Below are positions 20,712 to 30,336 of a stretch of 64,000 nucleotides of DNA, piece after piece. The notes beneath the pieces are model-generated. The model saw only the letters and a program-made list of their open reading frames with translations. It did not search any database and had not been told where the DNA came from. The first letter of the stretch is position 1; each line of letters opens with the position of its first letter. The position numbers and the translations under genes were made by a program. Source of the stretch: an uncultured Phascolarctobacterium sp. (GTDB taxonomy: Bacteria; Bacillota; Negativicutes; Acidaminococcales; Acidaminococcaceae); assembly GCA_947630795.1 (NCBI GenBank), contig CANRJC010000005.1, positions 41,648-105,647 on the forward strand, given 5' to 3'.

Positions 20712-23000
20712 TTACAGAACGTGGTCTTTGGCCAAACGGGCCAGCAATTCTCGGCGGCCCAAAAGCCACAGCAGGTCGCCGTTTTCGAAAATCAACGAAA
20801 CGTGGGGCTCGTTGATGGTGTAGGCGCCCCTTTCTATGCCGATGACCATGCACTGCCAGCGCTCCCTCAGGTTCGCCTCCTTCATGGTCTTGCCCAAAAG
20901 GAAGGAGTGTTTGTCGATCTTCAAAGCGAAATAGATGAAACCGTCTTGAGGCTGGGCCAGCATGAACGATCTCAGGCTGACAGCGGCCGCCAATTTTTGC
21001 AGGCCCATGCGGGCATGAGCGCCGGCGTTGGCTAAAGCGTCCAATTGCACACGGTTGCCGATCAAAAGCAGCCGGTCGCCCCCTTCTAAGGTGCGGATGC
21101 CGGAGGGGAGGTCGATGACTGCGCCCTTTTCGCTGACGATCTGCAGCACGTTGCAGGCGTAGTAGGCCCTGAAGCCGATGTCCTGCAATTTTCTGCCGGC
21201 CAAAGGCGAAGTGTGGGACAGCCGATAGCTTTGCACGTGGATCTCTTCGTCGAACCAATGTTCGTTTTCGGCGCCTGCGGCCTCACGATGCTCCCGCATG
21301 TGTTTTTCGTTCAGATTCACCAAAAAGCGGGCTTCGACACGCAGGTATTGACGAAGGAAGAAATCGCTGCTGCTGAGGGCCCAGACCGCCGCAGCCATCA
21401 CCGCCAAGACCAGCCAGCCGGAGAGGCCGGCCAAAGTGTGGAAGCAAAAATTCAAGAAGCCGCCCACTACCACCACTCTCAGCAGCACCAGCACGCACAA
21501 AGGCAAATGATTGCTGCGCCGTTTGAACCAAAGAAGAGTGAAGAGGTCGGCGCCGCCGGTCCTGTTGATCAAAAGGGCGCAGAGGAGGGGCGCCATCAAT
21601 AAAAAGCTGACGGCCGCCGCCGCCAAGTGGGGGCGAGGCAGGCCCGTCTTCGTCAATTCGGGCAGCAGGAAGTGCTCGGCGCCCACGGCGATGGCAGCGA
21701 GGAGCACGGTGAAGATCAAAAGGCGCAGGCAATAATCTTTCAAGAAATCGCGCCAATCGCTGTCTTCTTTTTCTTCGCCCATCCGTACGGTGTAGCGCTC
21801 TAAAATTTTTTGCGCTTTTTGCGGGAGGATATTCTGCAACGCTTTATAAGCGGGCTCGGCCGAACGGATGAGAAAGGGAGTGGCGAAAGTGGTGAGGACG
21901 CTCACCGCCACCACTATCGGGTAGAGAAAGCCGCTGGTGAGATGTTGAGAGGCCCCTAAGGCGGCCAAGATGAAAGAGAATTCGCCGATCTGACAGAGGG
22001 CAGAGCCGCAGCGAACAGCAGTGTGCAGGTCCAGGCCCGCAGCCAGCACTCCCAAGCAGCCCATGCTCGATTGACCGACGATGACCACCGCCGTCAAGAC
22101 CAGCACCGGCACGGCATATTGCACGAGCAGTTTGGGGTCCACCAACATGCCCACGGAAACGAAGAAGACGGCACCGAAAAGATCTTTCACCGGTGTGATG
22201 AGGTGTTCTATCCTTTCGGCGTTGGGAGCTTCGGAGATCAAGGAGCCCATGAGGAAGGCGCCCAAGGCGGCGGAGAAACCCAAATAACTTACCAAGGCCA
22301 CCATGGTGAGGCACAGGCCCAAAGAGACTACCAAAAGACTTTCGTCGTTGAGGAGGTCCTTCGCCTTTTTGAAAAGAGAGGGGATCAGATACATGCCGGT
22401 GACGAAGAAGAGGATGAGGAAGAAGATCATGCGGGCGATGCTGTAGAGGATCTCTTCGTTGCCGCCGCTGCCCGAAGCGGCCATAGTGGGCAGCACCACC
22501 AAGAGGACGATGCCCACGATGTCTTCCACGATGAGCATGCCCAAAGCAACTTGAGCGAAGCCTTCCACTTTGATGCCGCAGTCGGCGAAGGCCTTCACCA
22601 CGATGGCGGTGGAGCTCATGCACAGCATGCCGCCCAAAAAGAGACAGTCTAAATGGCCCCAGCCCAAAAAAGAGCCGGCGGCATAGCCGATGACGAACAT
22701 ACCGCCCGCCGCCACGGCGGTGGCCACGAAGGCGGTGGTGCCCACGCTCTTCAATTTATAGAAAGAAAATTCCAAGCCCAAGGCGAACATCAAAAAGATG
22801 ACGCCGATGTCGGCCCAAGTCTGGATGTTGGCGCTGTCCACCACCGAAGGGATGAGATCGAAGTGGGGGCCGGTGAGAAAACCGGCCACGATGTAGCCCA
22901 GCACCAGCGGCTGATCCAATTTTTTGAAGAGCAGCGTGGTGAAGCCGGCCACCAAAAGGATGAGAGCAAGGTCGTTGACGATGTTCGGCAAATGTGACAT
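20712..23000 (-). CDS. CPA2 family monovalent cation:proton antiporter with TrkA-C domain (Kef type)
   Basis: A 762-residue membrane protein. About 12 N-terminal helices form the Na+/H+ exchanger domain, with LVLGYIVAGFLTGP near residue 30, GVIFLMFALGLEFS near 60, LCMSSTAIVVKAF and LGMLIVEDIVGIVLLV. A middle hydrophobic block (about 430-590) follows. The C-terminal soluble part has LSHTSPLAGRKLQDIGFR, LEGGDRLLLIGN and a second VSLIFENGDLLWLLG segment, a TrkA-C-like nucleotide or ligand module. It probably exchanges K+ or Na+ for H+ at the inner membrane. Start ATG 23000 follows GGGAGA; an upstream extension to 23162 lacks a site. It is transcribed divergently from the aminotransferase gene. 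Confidence 0.9.
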   Translation of the reverse strand: MSHLPNIVNDLALILLVAGFTTLLFKKLDQPLVLGYIVAGFLTGPHFDLIPSVVDSANIQTWADIGVIFLMFALGLEFSFYKLKSVGTTAFVATAVAAGGMFVIGYAAGSFLGWGHLDCLFLGGMLCMSSTAIVVKAFADCGIKVEGFAQVALGMLIVEDIVGIVLLVVLPTMAASGSGGNEEILYSIARMIFFLILFFVTGMYLIPSLFKKAKDLLNDESLLVVSLGLCLTMVALVSYLGFSAALGAFLMGSLISEAPNAERIEHLITPVKDLFGAVFFVSVGMLVDPKLLVQYAVPVLVLTAVVIVGQSSMGCLGVLAAGLDLHTAVRCGSALCQIGEFSFILAALGASQHLTSGFLYPIVVAVSVLTTFATPFLIRSAEPAYKALQNILPQKAQKILERYTVRMGEEKEDSDWRDFLKDYCLRLLIFTVLLAAIAVGAEHFLLPELTKTGLPRPHLAAAAVSFLLMAPLLCALLINRTGGADLFTLLWFKRRSNHLPLCVLVLLRVVVVGGFLNFCFHTLAGLSGWLVLAVMAAAVWALSSSDFFLRQYLRVEARFLVNLNEKHMREHREAAGAENEHWFDEEIHVQSYRLSHTSPLAGRKLQDIGFRAYYACNVLQIVSEKGAVIDLPSGIRTLEGGDRLLLIGNRVQLDALANAGAHARMGLQKLAAAVSLRSFMLAQPQDGFIYFALKIDKHSFLLGKTMKEANLRERWQCMVIGIERGAYTINEPHVSLIFENGDLLWLLGRRELLARLAKDHVL

Positions 23001-23316
23001 TTTAGCGATCTCCCTTATTCTCTTCGCAAAAGCAGACAAAAGAAAAAAAGTGTGATAAAATATGTGAGTGCCGCCGCTTGCGGCCGCAAAATTTTTTTCT
23101 CTTGTCATTATATAATATCTGCGGTGCCGTGGCGAGAGGGCCCGCAAAAAAATCTGCGGCAAAAGACCGCAAGAGAAAAATAAAAAAGTCTCGACCGAAA
23201 ATAAAAAAGTCTCGGCAAAAAGGCCGGGAGAAAAGGAAAAAGAGCCGACCGAAAAAGCCGAGGCTCAAAGAAAGCTCCGGCGTACAAAAAGTCGGGTGCT
23301 GTGGGGGAGGAACATC
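23001..23316. other. Divergent intergenic region with promoter and AAAAAG-rich repeats
   Basis: This spacer separates the minus-strand antiporter from the plus-strand aminotransferase. It contains a plus-strand TATAAT at 23111-23116 without a clear -35. It also has an A-rich stretch (23150-23290) with iterations such as ATAAAAAAGTCTCG at about 23180 and 23201 and GAAAAAG-core units. These recall the repeat family elsewhere but are less periodic. No gene is supported here; the frames through it are lysine-rich and low-complexity. Confidence 0.45.
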
Positions 23317-24195
23317 ATGCAGGAGAGCGATCTTGTTTTACTGGACGGAGAAATTTTGAGCCGAGAGGAAGCGGCCCGGGATATTTTCGACAGAGGCGGC
23401 TGTTTCGGCGACGGAGTGTGTGCCTTGACGCCGGTCTACAACGGCCGCTGCTTTGCTCTTTTGCCCCACATGGAGCAGCTCTTCGAGTCGGTCATCGCCG
23501 TGAAGATCCCCATGGTCTACATGATGGAGGAATTGGTGGATTTTCACGAGCAGCTGCTGGCGGCCACGGGAGAGAAAGATTGTTTGGTCTACACCCAGAT
23601 CACCAGGGGCAGCGGCCCCTTCGATCTGGCTTTCCCCGAGCCGGTGATACCGGGACTTTTTATGTTCACCGTGCCTGTCGATCGCGAGGCCTTAGCCGAG
23701 CGGCGCAAGAAGGGCGCCAATTTGGTGACGAAAGAAGACATGCGCTGGCAGCGGCTGGATATAAACAACATCGATAGACTGCCTGAAGTGCTGGCCAAAC
23801 AAGAAGCAGTGGTCTCCCGTGCCTTCGACGCTCTTTTCGTGCGGGACGGCAAGCTCACCGAGACCACCGAAAGCAGCTTCTTCATCTATAAAGACGGCAT
23901 CCTCTGGACCTACCCCGAGGGCCCGCTCATCCGTAAAAATATCACCCGCCGGCTTTTGAAAGAGCGTTTGGCTCCGGATCTCGGCCTGCAGATCGTAGAG
24001 AGAGCCTTCGACAAAGACTTTGCCGTCCAAGCAGACGAAGCTTTCATCTGCAGCCCCGCAGTCGAATTCATGCCGGTGACCAAATTGGACCGCGCTTTCA
24101 TCAACGAAGGGAAGCCGGGTCCCTTGGCGCAAAAATTGCAGCAGGCCTATATGGACTTCGTTTTGAAAGAATGCCCTTCTCAGCATGAAGCATAG
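23317..24195 (+). CDS. Class IV aminotransferase homologue lacking the PLP lysine
   Basis: A 292-residue fold-type IV PLP protein, most like D-amino-acid aminotransferase. Family blocks include LLDGEILSREEAARDIFDRG at the N-terminus (from about residue 6), QITRGSGPFDLAFP near 91, DMRWQRLDINNIDRLPEVLA near 144, LTETTESSFFIYKDG near 188 and a C-terminal PAVEFMPVTKLD. In D-amino-acid aminotransferases the segment reads like C-D-I-K-S-L-N, where K binds PLP. Here the aligned residue is Asn (codons GAT ATA AAC AAC). Normal transamination would be lost unless another lysine substitutes. Start ATG 23317 follows GGAGG. It overlaps the next gene by 11 bp. Confidence 0.8.
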   Translation: MQESDLVLLDGEILSREEAARDIFDRGGCFGDGVCALTPVYNGRCFALLPHMEQLFESVIAVKIPMVYMMEELVDFHEQLLAATGEKDCLVYTQITRGSGPFDLAFPEPVIPGLFMFTVPVDREALAERRKKGANLVTKEDMRWQRLDINNIDRLPEVLAKQEAVVSRAFDALFVRDGKLTETTESSFFIYKDGILWTYPEGPLIRKNITRRLLKERLAPDLGLQIVERAFDKDFAVQADEAFICSPAVEFMPVTKLDRAFINEGKPGPLAQKLQQAYMDFVLKECPSQHEA

Positions 24196-24724
24196 GGTTT
24201 TGGTCCGCTGCCTGCGGGGAGCTCTCTTTTTGGCGTTGGCAGTGGCCCTGCAGGGCCTGAGGTTGGTGCTGCCCCTGCCCCTTTTTCTCGGCACTTTTTT
24301 GATCGGCACACTGGTGTCTATGATGCTCATCGTCACGGTAAAAGCGTGCGGCTTGGGGCCGGCCCTCTTTCTCTCTTGCCTCTTGCCCGTCACTGCCTAT
24401 TTGGAGGGCCAGCTGGCTCTGCCGTTTTTGATCCCAGTAGTGATGTTGGGCAATTCCGTTTTTTGCGCTGTTTTTCTCTGCGTAAAAAAGTTCGGGGCCG
24501 AGGAGAGCGCTTTTCACCGTTATGCTGTCTCTTTATTGCCGCCTCTGGTGAAGGCGGCCTGTATGTTCCTTTCTGCTCGGCTGCTTTTACAGCTTTTTCA
24601 GATAGAAGACAGCGCTTTGAAGAGCACGGTGCTCACAGCCATGAGCCTGCCTCAATTCGTCACCGGCTGCGCCGGGCTGTGGCTGGCCGAGCGGCTCCTT
24701 CGTCTTTTGGACGGAGCTCGTTGA
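24185..24724 (+). CDS. Predicted integral membrane protein
   Basis: A 179-residue protein with about five hydrophobic segments, roughly at residues 10-30, 35-55, 58-80, 82-98 and 113-136, plus a C-terminal amphipathic helix. I do not recognise a definite family. The size and topology would suit an ECF transporter S component or a small permease-like protein, but diagnostic motifs are absent. It overlaps the aminotransferase gene by 11 bp, so the two are translationally coupled, and no obvious ribosome-binding site precedes ATG 24185 apart from sequence inside the upstream gene. Function unknown. Confidence 0.65.
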   Translation: MKHRVLVRCLRGALFLALAVALQGLRLVLPLPLFLGTFLIGTLVSMMLIVTVKACGLGPALFLSCLLPVTAYLEGQLALPFLIPVVMLGNSVFCAVFLCVKKFGAEESAFHRYAVSLLPPLVKAACMFLSARLLLQLFQIEDSALKSTVLTAMSLPQFVTGCAGLWLAERLLRLLDGAR

Positions 24725-24786
24725 AAAAAGTTTTAGTCTTTTTAAGATAAAAGAAAGGCGGTATCGTTATTTTAATCTTTAAAGAA

Positions 24787-25665
24787 GTGACCCTGGAAGA
24801 TAAGCCCGTCTTAGACGCCTATCTTCAAGAGCCGGGGGAGAGGGCCAGCGAAAGAGCCTTCGGCAATCTTTTCATCTGGCAGGACTGCTACAATATCTAT
24901 TGGTGCAGCTATCGCGATTTTCTTTTGGTGAGAGTGAAAAGGGGCGGAAGCGATTTCTTCCTGCCGCCTTTGGGAGGGAAGACGGAAGAATTGCCCGCAG
25001 TCTTGGAAGCGATCAAAGCTTACGAAGGGCACGCCTTCGCCCTCAGGGGCATCGCTCAAAGCGCCAAAGAACGTTTGGCGGGCGCCGTCCCCGAACTGGT
25101 CTTCGAAGAAGACAGAGACAATTGGGATTACGTCTATCTGCGGGAAAAATTGGCCGCTCTTTCCGGGCGCAAGCTCCACGGCCAAAAGAACCATTACAAC
25201 GCTTTTTTGCGTGATCATCCCGACTATCGCTTCGAGCCTATAACCGCCGCCAATCTCCACGAGTGCGCCAGCTTCGCCTATGCTTGGTGCGATTCTCGGG
25301 CCATGCACGATCCTTCCATCGGCGAAGAACGGCTGGCCATCTCGCGAGCCTTGGGCAATTTCGAAGCCTTGGGGCTGCGGGGCGGGCTCATCCGCATCGA
25401 CGGCCGGGTGCAAGCCTTCGGCTACGGCAGCAAGATCAACGACGACACGGCGGTGTTGCACGTGGAAAAGGCCAACCCGGGCATCCGCGGCCTCTACACC
25501 GCCATCTGCAAAGAATGCGCCGAAAAAATTTGGAATGATGTAATTTATCTTAATCGGGAAGAAGACATGGGCCACGAAACTTTGCGGCAGGCAAAGCAGG
25601 CCCTGCATCCCGAATTCATGGTGGAAAAATTTTCCTGCACTTATCGAGGCGAGCCATGTATTTGA
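24787..25665 (+). CDS. DUF2156 domain-containing protein
   Basis: A 292-residue DUF2156 protein with a GNAT-like double fold related to the C-terminal part of lysylphosphatidylglycerol synthases. Characteristic blocks are ERAFGNLFIWQDCYNIYW at residues 20-37, KLHGQKNHYNAFLRDHPDYRFEP near 135-155, DGRVQAFGYGSKIN near 208 and HVEKANPGIRGLYTAICKE near 228, then NREEDMGHETLRQAK near 258. The start is uncertain: GTG 24787 is the first standard codon, but AAAGGCGG at 24753-24761 is better spaced for an in-frame ATT at 24769, which would add ILIFKE as in homologues. It overlaps the next gene by 10 bp. Substrate unknown. Confidence 0.83.
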   Translation: MTLEDKPVLDAYLQEPGERASERAFGNLFIWQDCYNIYWCSYRDFLLVRVKRGGSDFFLPPLGGKTEELPAVLEAIKAYEGHAFALRGIAQSAKERLAGAVPELVFEEDRDNWDYVYLREKLAALSGRKLHGQKNHYNAFLRDHPDYRFEPITAANLHECASFAYAWCDSRAMHDPSIGEERLAISRALGNFEALGLRGGLIRIDGRVQAFGYGSKINDDTAVLHVEKANPGIRGLYTAICKECAEKIWNDVIYLNREEDMGHETLRQAKQALHPEFMVEKFSCTYRGEPCI

Positions 25666-26864
25666 ACTACAGACCGGTAGTAGCCCCGGCCGAGCGGGAG
25701 CAAACGGAAGCGCTGTGGGACTGCTGCTTCGAAAAGCGGGAAGAAGCATTTTTTCAATATTATTTCAACAATTATTGCTTTCGCCGCAACCGGGTGCTGG
25801 GAGGCTTCCTGCGCCGGGGAGAAGAAGAAGCGCTGGCCGCCATGGCCCACATCAATCCCTACGTTTTGCAGCTCAGGGGGAGAGAGCAGGCCGTCCCCTA
25901 TTTGGTGGGCCTGGCCGTAACGCCCGAGGAGCGGGGCAAAGGCCTGCTGCGGGAAATGCTGGGGGCTCTCTTTGCGGCTCTTGAAAAAGAAGGGCACGCT
26001 TTCGCCGTTTTGATGCCCATTTACGCCGGCCTCTATCTGCCGAGCGGCTTTGCCTTTTGTTATTTACGGCACCGCTATGAAGTGCCTGCAAAATATTTGC
26101 GGGCGTGGCTGCCGAAGTATTCTTTCACAGTAGAAGAGGTGCCGCTGGAAAACGCCGCAAACGCCCTGGCTCCTCTTTACGAAAAATATATAAAACACTT
26201 CAACGGGGCAGCCTTGCGCGACAGTTTCGCTTGGCAAAAGCTCCTGGCCGTCCACGCCGGGGAAGAAGTGAAGTGTGCGCTGGCGAGAAAAGAGGGAGAG
26301 GCACAAGGCTACATCCTCTATCAAAAACAGCCGGGCCGTTTGGAGATTGTCGAAGAGGCGAGCCTCGACGCCGAAGCAAAGCACGCACTTTTGCTCCGGG
26401 CCGCCGAGCTCGCAGAGCCCGAAGACGAAGTGAGCTATGCGGCCGCAGAGGACGACCTCACTTATCTTTATTTTCCCCAACAAAGGCTGAGCGGCAAGAC
26501 CGAGCCTTTTATGATGGCCCGCTGTTTGAACGTCAAGGCCGCTTTGCAAGCTCTCGTCCCCGCCGCAAATTTGCCCCGCACCTCTTTCACTTTGCGCATC
26601 GAAGATGCTTTCATCGCAGAAAATCGGCTGACTTTGCGGCTCGCTCTCGCTCCCGCTTCTTTAAAGACGGAAGAAGAGAGGGGCGGCGAGGCGGATATAA
26701 ATATGGATATAGCTGCCTTCACGCAGCTTTATTTCGGCGTGTTTTCCGTCGACGAACTGCAAAGAGCGGGGCGAGTGCAGATCGCCCCGGGCAGAGAAGA
26801 GGGCGCACGGCTTTTAGCTGCTCTGCTGCCCAAGCAGCGCACTTGGATCAACGAATATTTTTGA
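25656..26864 (+). CDS. GNAT N-acetyltransferase with C-terminal SCP2-like domain (Eis type)
   Basis: A 402-residue protein. The N-terminal GNAT domain shows AVPYLVGLAVTPEERGKGLLREML near residues 78-101 (the acetyl-CoA loop is R-G-K-G-L) and MPIYAGLYLPSGFAF near 118. A second, degenerate GNAT region lies around 150-270. The C-terminal section from about 290 (FTLRIEDAFIAENRLTLRL, then DIAAFTQLYFGVFSVDEL) matches the sterol-carrier-like domain seen in Eis-type acetyltransferases. Those acetylate amines, sometimes aminoglycosides; the substrate here is unknown. It is coupled to DUF2156 by a 10-bp overlap. Confidence 0.82.
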   Translation: MYLNYRPVVAPAEREQTEALWDCCFEKREEAFFQYYFNNYCFRRNRVLGGFLRRGEEEALAAMAHINPYVLQLRGREQAVPYLVGLAVTPEERGKGLLREMLGALFAALEKEGHAFAVLMPIYAGLYLPSGFAFCYLRHRYEVPAKYLRAWLPKYSFTVEEVPLENAANALAPLYEKYIKHFNGAALRDSFAWQKLLAVHAGEEVKCALARKEGEAQGYILYQKQPGRLEIVEEASLDAEAKHALLLRAAELAEPEDEVSYAAAEDDLTYLYFPQQRLSGKTEPFMMARCLNVKAALQALVPAANLPRTSFTLRIEDAFIAENRLTLRLALAPASLKTEEERGGEADINMDIAAFTQLYFGVFSVDELQRAGRVQIAPGREEGARLLAALLPKQRTWINEYF

Positions 26865-28025
<1,161 letters not shown>

Positions 28026-28143
28026 AAGGATTTTCTTCTTTTTACAGCGAATGGAAAAAGAATGAACGTTTAGGCTTTATTCTGCGGCGGTTTTTTGCGC
28101 CGCCGGTGTGATGTTTTTGTTTTCTTCTTCGGAGGTGCTTTCA

Positions 28144-28422
28144 ATGGACGGTAACCCTATGAATCTCATCAACACGCTGTGGCCCTTCGTCCTTATGGGC
28201 GGCATTTTCTACTTCATGCTCTATCGGCCTCAGAAAAAAGAGCAGCAGCGCCGCAACGACATGCTGAACAGTTTGCGGGTGGGGGATAAGGTGATCACCA
28301 TCGGCGGCGTCTACGGCAGGATCAGCGCCATCAGCGAGAAAAAAGTGGTGCTGGAAGTGGCCGAAGGAGTCGAAATGACTTTCAGCCGCTCTGCCGTCAG
28401 CGGTCTGCAGCCTGCGGATTGA
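28144..28422 (+). CDS. yajC: Preprotein translocase subunit YajC
   Basis: A 92-residue single-span inner-membrane protein of the SecDF-YajC complex. The N-terminal helix LWPFVLMGGIFYFMLYRP is at about residues 11-28, followed by QKKEQQRRNDML and the DUF-like SLRVGDKVITIGGVYG segment near 40-55. GGAGGTG at 28131-28137 supports ATG 28144 rather than the upstream 28108. A G+C-rich stem GCGGCG/CGCCGC (about 28085-28104) lies just before it without a strong T tract. The gene order tgt-yajC-secD-secF is classical, here with one gene inserted. Confidence 0.92.
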   Translation: MDGNPMNLINTLWPFVLMGGIFYFMLYRPQKKEQQRRNDMLNSLRVGDKVITIGGVYGRISAISEKKVVLEVAEGVEMTFSRSAVSGLQPAD

Positions 28423-28431
28423 ACCGGCGGC

Positions 28432-29034
28432 ATGTACGATCTTGCCGCGGAAAAGGCCTTACGGCGCCGGCACTTGCTCGAAAGACAGCGGGCCATGGCG
28501 CCCGAACTTTTGACTGCTGCCGCCGCCGCTGTCGCGGCTCGTTTATTAGCCTGTGACGCCTACCTGGCAGGAAAGCGCATCATGGGCTATTTAGCTTTTG
28601 ACTCTGAAATGACGATCGACGCGTTTTTGGCTGCCGCTTTGGCGGCGGGCAAAGAAGTTTACGTGCCGGCAATCGAAGGCAAAGGGCAAATGCGAGCGGC
28701 TCGACTTTTTTCTTTGGAGCAAAAAAATTTGAACGTCGACCGCTACGGTATCCGCTGCGTGCCTTCGCCCAAAGATTTTTGCCCGCCGGCCGCTTTGGAC
28801 CTCATCGTGGTGCCGGGGCTGGCCTTCACGAAAGAAGGAGGAAGGTTGGGCCGAGGGGCAGGCTATTACGACCGCTTTTTGCAAAAAGCAACGAAGGCTT
28901 TTAAATTGGGCCTCTGCCACAGCTCTTTTTTGGAAAAAAGCTTGCCTTTAGAAGAACACGACGTATTTTTAGACGGTGTGTTGACAGAAAAAAGTTTCTT
29001 TCTCAAAGGCAGGGCTCTTCAGAGCGAGGGATAG
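28432..29034 (+). CDS. 5-formyltetrahydrofolate cyclo-ligase
   Basis: Converts 5-formyl-THF to 5,10-methenyl-THF with ATP in the cytosol. It has 200 residues, family length. KALRRRHLLERQRAM at the N-terminus is the basic nucleotide-binding helix, followed by IMGYLAFDSEMTIDAFL near 43, VPAIEGKGQM near 77 and the signature LIVVPGLAFTKEGGRLGRGAGYYDRFL near 123-149. ATG 28432 begins 10 bp after yajC, with GGCGG as a poor ribosome-binding site, so translation may be coupled. Its place between yajC and secD is unusual. Confidence 0.9.
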   Translation: MYDLAAEKALRRRHLLERQRAMAPELLTAAAAAVAARLLACDAYLAGKRIMGYLAFDSEMTIDAFLAAALAAGKEVYVPAIEGKGQMRAARLFSLEQKNLNVDRYGIRCVPSPKDFCPPAALDLIVVPGLAFTKEGGRLGRGAGYYDRFLQKATKAFKLGLCHSSFLEKSLPLEEHDVFLDGVLTEKSFFLKGRALQSEG

Positions 29035-29094
29035 ATCCAAAAGGTCGCCGTAAAACGAAACAGATCGCTTTTATGAGCAAGGGAGGAATAAATT

Positions 29095-30336
29095 TTGAGG
29101 TGGAGCGAATTCGGCAAATTCTTCATCATCGCCTTGGCCATAGTGGGAGGCTTTTTTGTCTACATCTCTCCTTTGGCCAATTCCATCAAACAGGGCCTGG
29201 ACCTGCAGGGCGGCACCCACGTGGTGCTGCAGGCAGTAGATACTCCGGAGCTGAAAGTGGACGATGATGCGGTGAACAGAGCGGTGAAGATCATCGAGCG
29301 CCGGGTCAACGAACTGGGGCTCACGGAGCCGGTAGTGCAAAGACAGGGCAAAGATAGGATCATCGTGGAGCTGCCCGGGGTGAAAGACCCTGAAAAAGCC
29401 ATCGCCATGTTGGGCAAGACGGCTCTTTTGCAGTTCAAAGACGACAAAGGCAACGTTGTCCTCTCCGGCCGCGACTTAAAAGATGCCCGGGGCCAGATCT
29501 CTCAGGGGAACGCGGCAGTGGTCTCACTGGAATTCAACGATGAGGGCGGCAAAAAATTCGCCGAGCTCACCGCCCGCAACGTGGGCCGCCAGATCGCCAT
29601 CGAATTGGACGGCGAAGTGCTCACCGCCCCCGTGGTGCAGGAAGCCATCACCGGCGGGCGGGCGCAGATCACCGGTTCCCGCACCATGGAAGAAGCGGAA
29701 CAGCTGGCCATCTTATTGCGCAGCGGCTCTCTGCCCGTGAAGCTGGAGATGTTGGAGAATAGGACCGTGGGCCCCACCTTGGGCCAAGATTCCAAAACGA
29801 AATCGGTGAAAGCCTTCACCATCGGCATCGCCGGCGTCTTCCTCTTCATGCTCCTTTTCTACAGATTGTCGGGCTTGGTGGCGGACATCGCTCTGCTTCT
29901 CTATGTGATCTTATTGTTAGTGGTGATGCGCTACCTCAATGCGACTTTAACTTTGCCGGGCATCGCCGGTATCATCCTCTCCATCGGCATGGCGGTGGAT
30001 GCCAACGTATTGATCTTCGAACGTTTTAAAGAAGAGATCAAAAAGGGCCGCACTTTGCGCAGCGCTATGGACGCCGGTTTCGGCCGCGCCTTCGTCACCA
30101 TCTTCGACTCCAACCTCACCACTATCATGGCCGCCGCCGTGCTCTTTTACTTGGGCACCGGCCCCATCAAAGGTTTTGCGGTGACCTTGGCCTTGGGCAC
30201 CGTCCTCAGCATGTTCTCGGCCATCACCGTCACCAGATTCTTGCTGCACTTTTTGGTGTTCAGCGGCATCGCCAAGAGCCCCCGTTGGTACGGCACGGGC
30301 ATGACGCCCCCGGTTAAAGAGGAGGTGGCCCGCTGA
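29095..30336 (+). CDS. secD: Protein translocase subunit SecD
   Basis: A 413-residue membrane protein that uses the proton gradient to assist Sec-dependent export. It has an N-terminal TM (FFIIALAIVGGFFVYISPLA), then GLDLQGGTHVVLQ near residue 36, the first periplasmic domain with INRRVNELGLTEP-like IERRVNELGLTEPVVQRQG, and LLRSGSLPVKLEMLENRTVGPTLGQD near 206. Five C-terminal TMs follow, including GMAVDANVLIFERFKEE near 297. The start is TTG at 29095, 7 bp after GGGAGGA. It overlaps secF by one base (TGATG). The shorter Firmicute/Negativicute form lacks the large E. coli periplasmic insertion. Confidence 0.95.
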   Translation: MRWSEFGKFFIIALAIVGGFFVYISPLANSIKQGLDLQGGTHVVLQAVDTPELKVDDDAVNRAVKIIERRVNELGLTEPVVQRQGKDRIIVELPGVKDPEKAIAMLGKTALLQFKDDKGNVVLSGRDLKDARGQISQGNAAVVSLEFNDEGGKKFAELTARNVGRQIAIELDGEVLTAPVVQEAITGGRAQITGSRTMEEAEQLAILLRSGSLPVKLEMLENRTVGPTLGQDSKTKSVKAFTIGIAGVFLFMLLFYRLSGLVADIALLLYVILLLVVMRYLNATLTLPGIAGIILSIGMAVDANVLIFERFKEEIKKGRTLRSAMDAGFGRAFVTIFDSNLTTIMAAAVLFYLGTGPIKGFAVTLALGTVLSMFSAITVTRFLLHFLVFSGIAKSPRWYGTGMTPPVKEEVAR

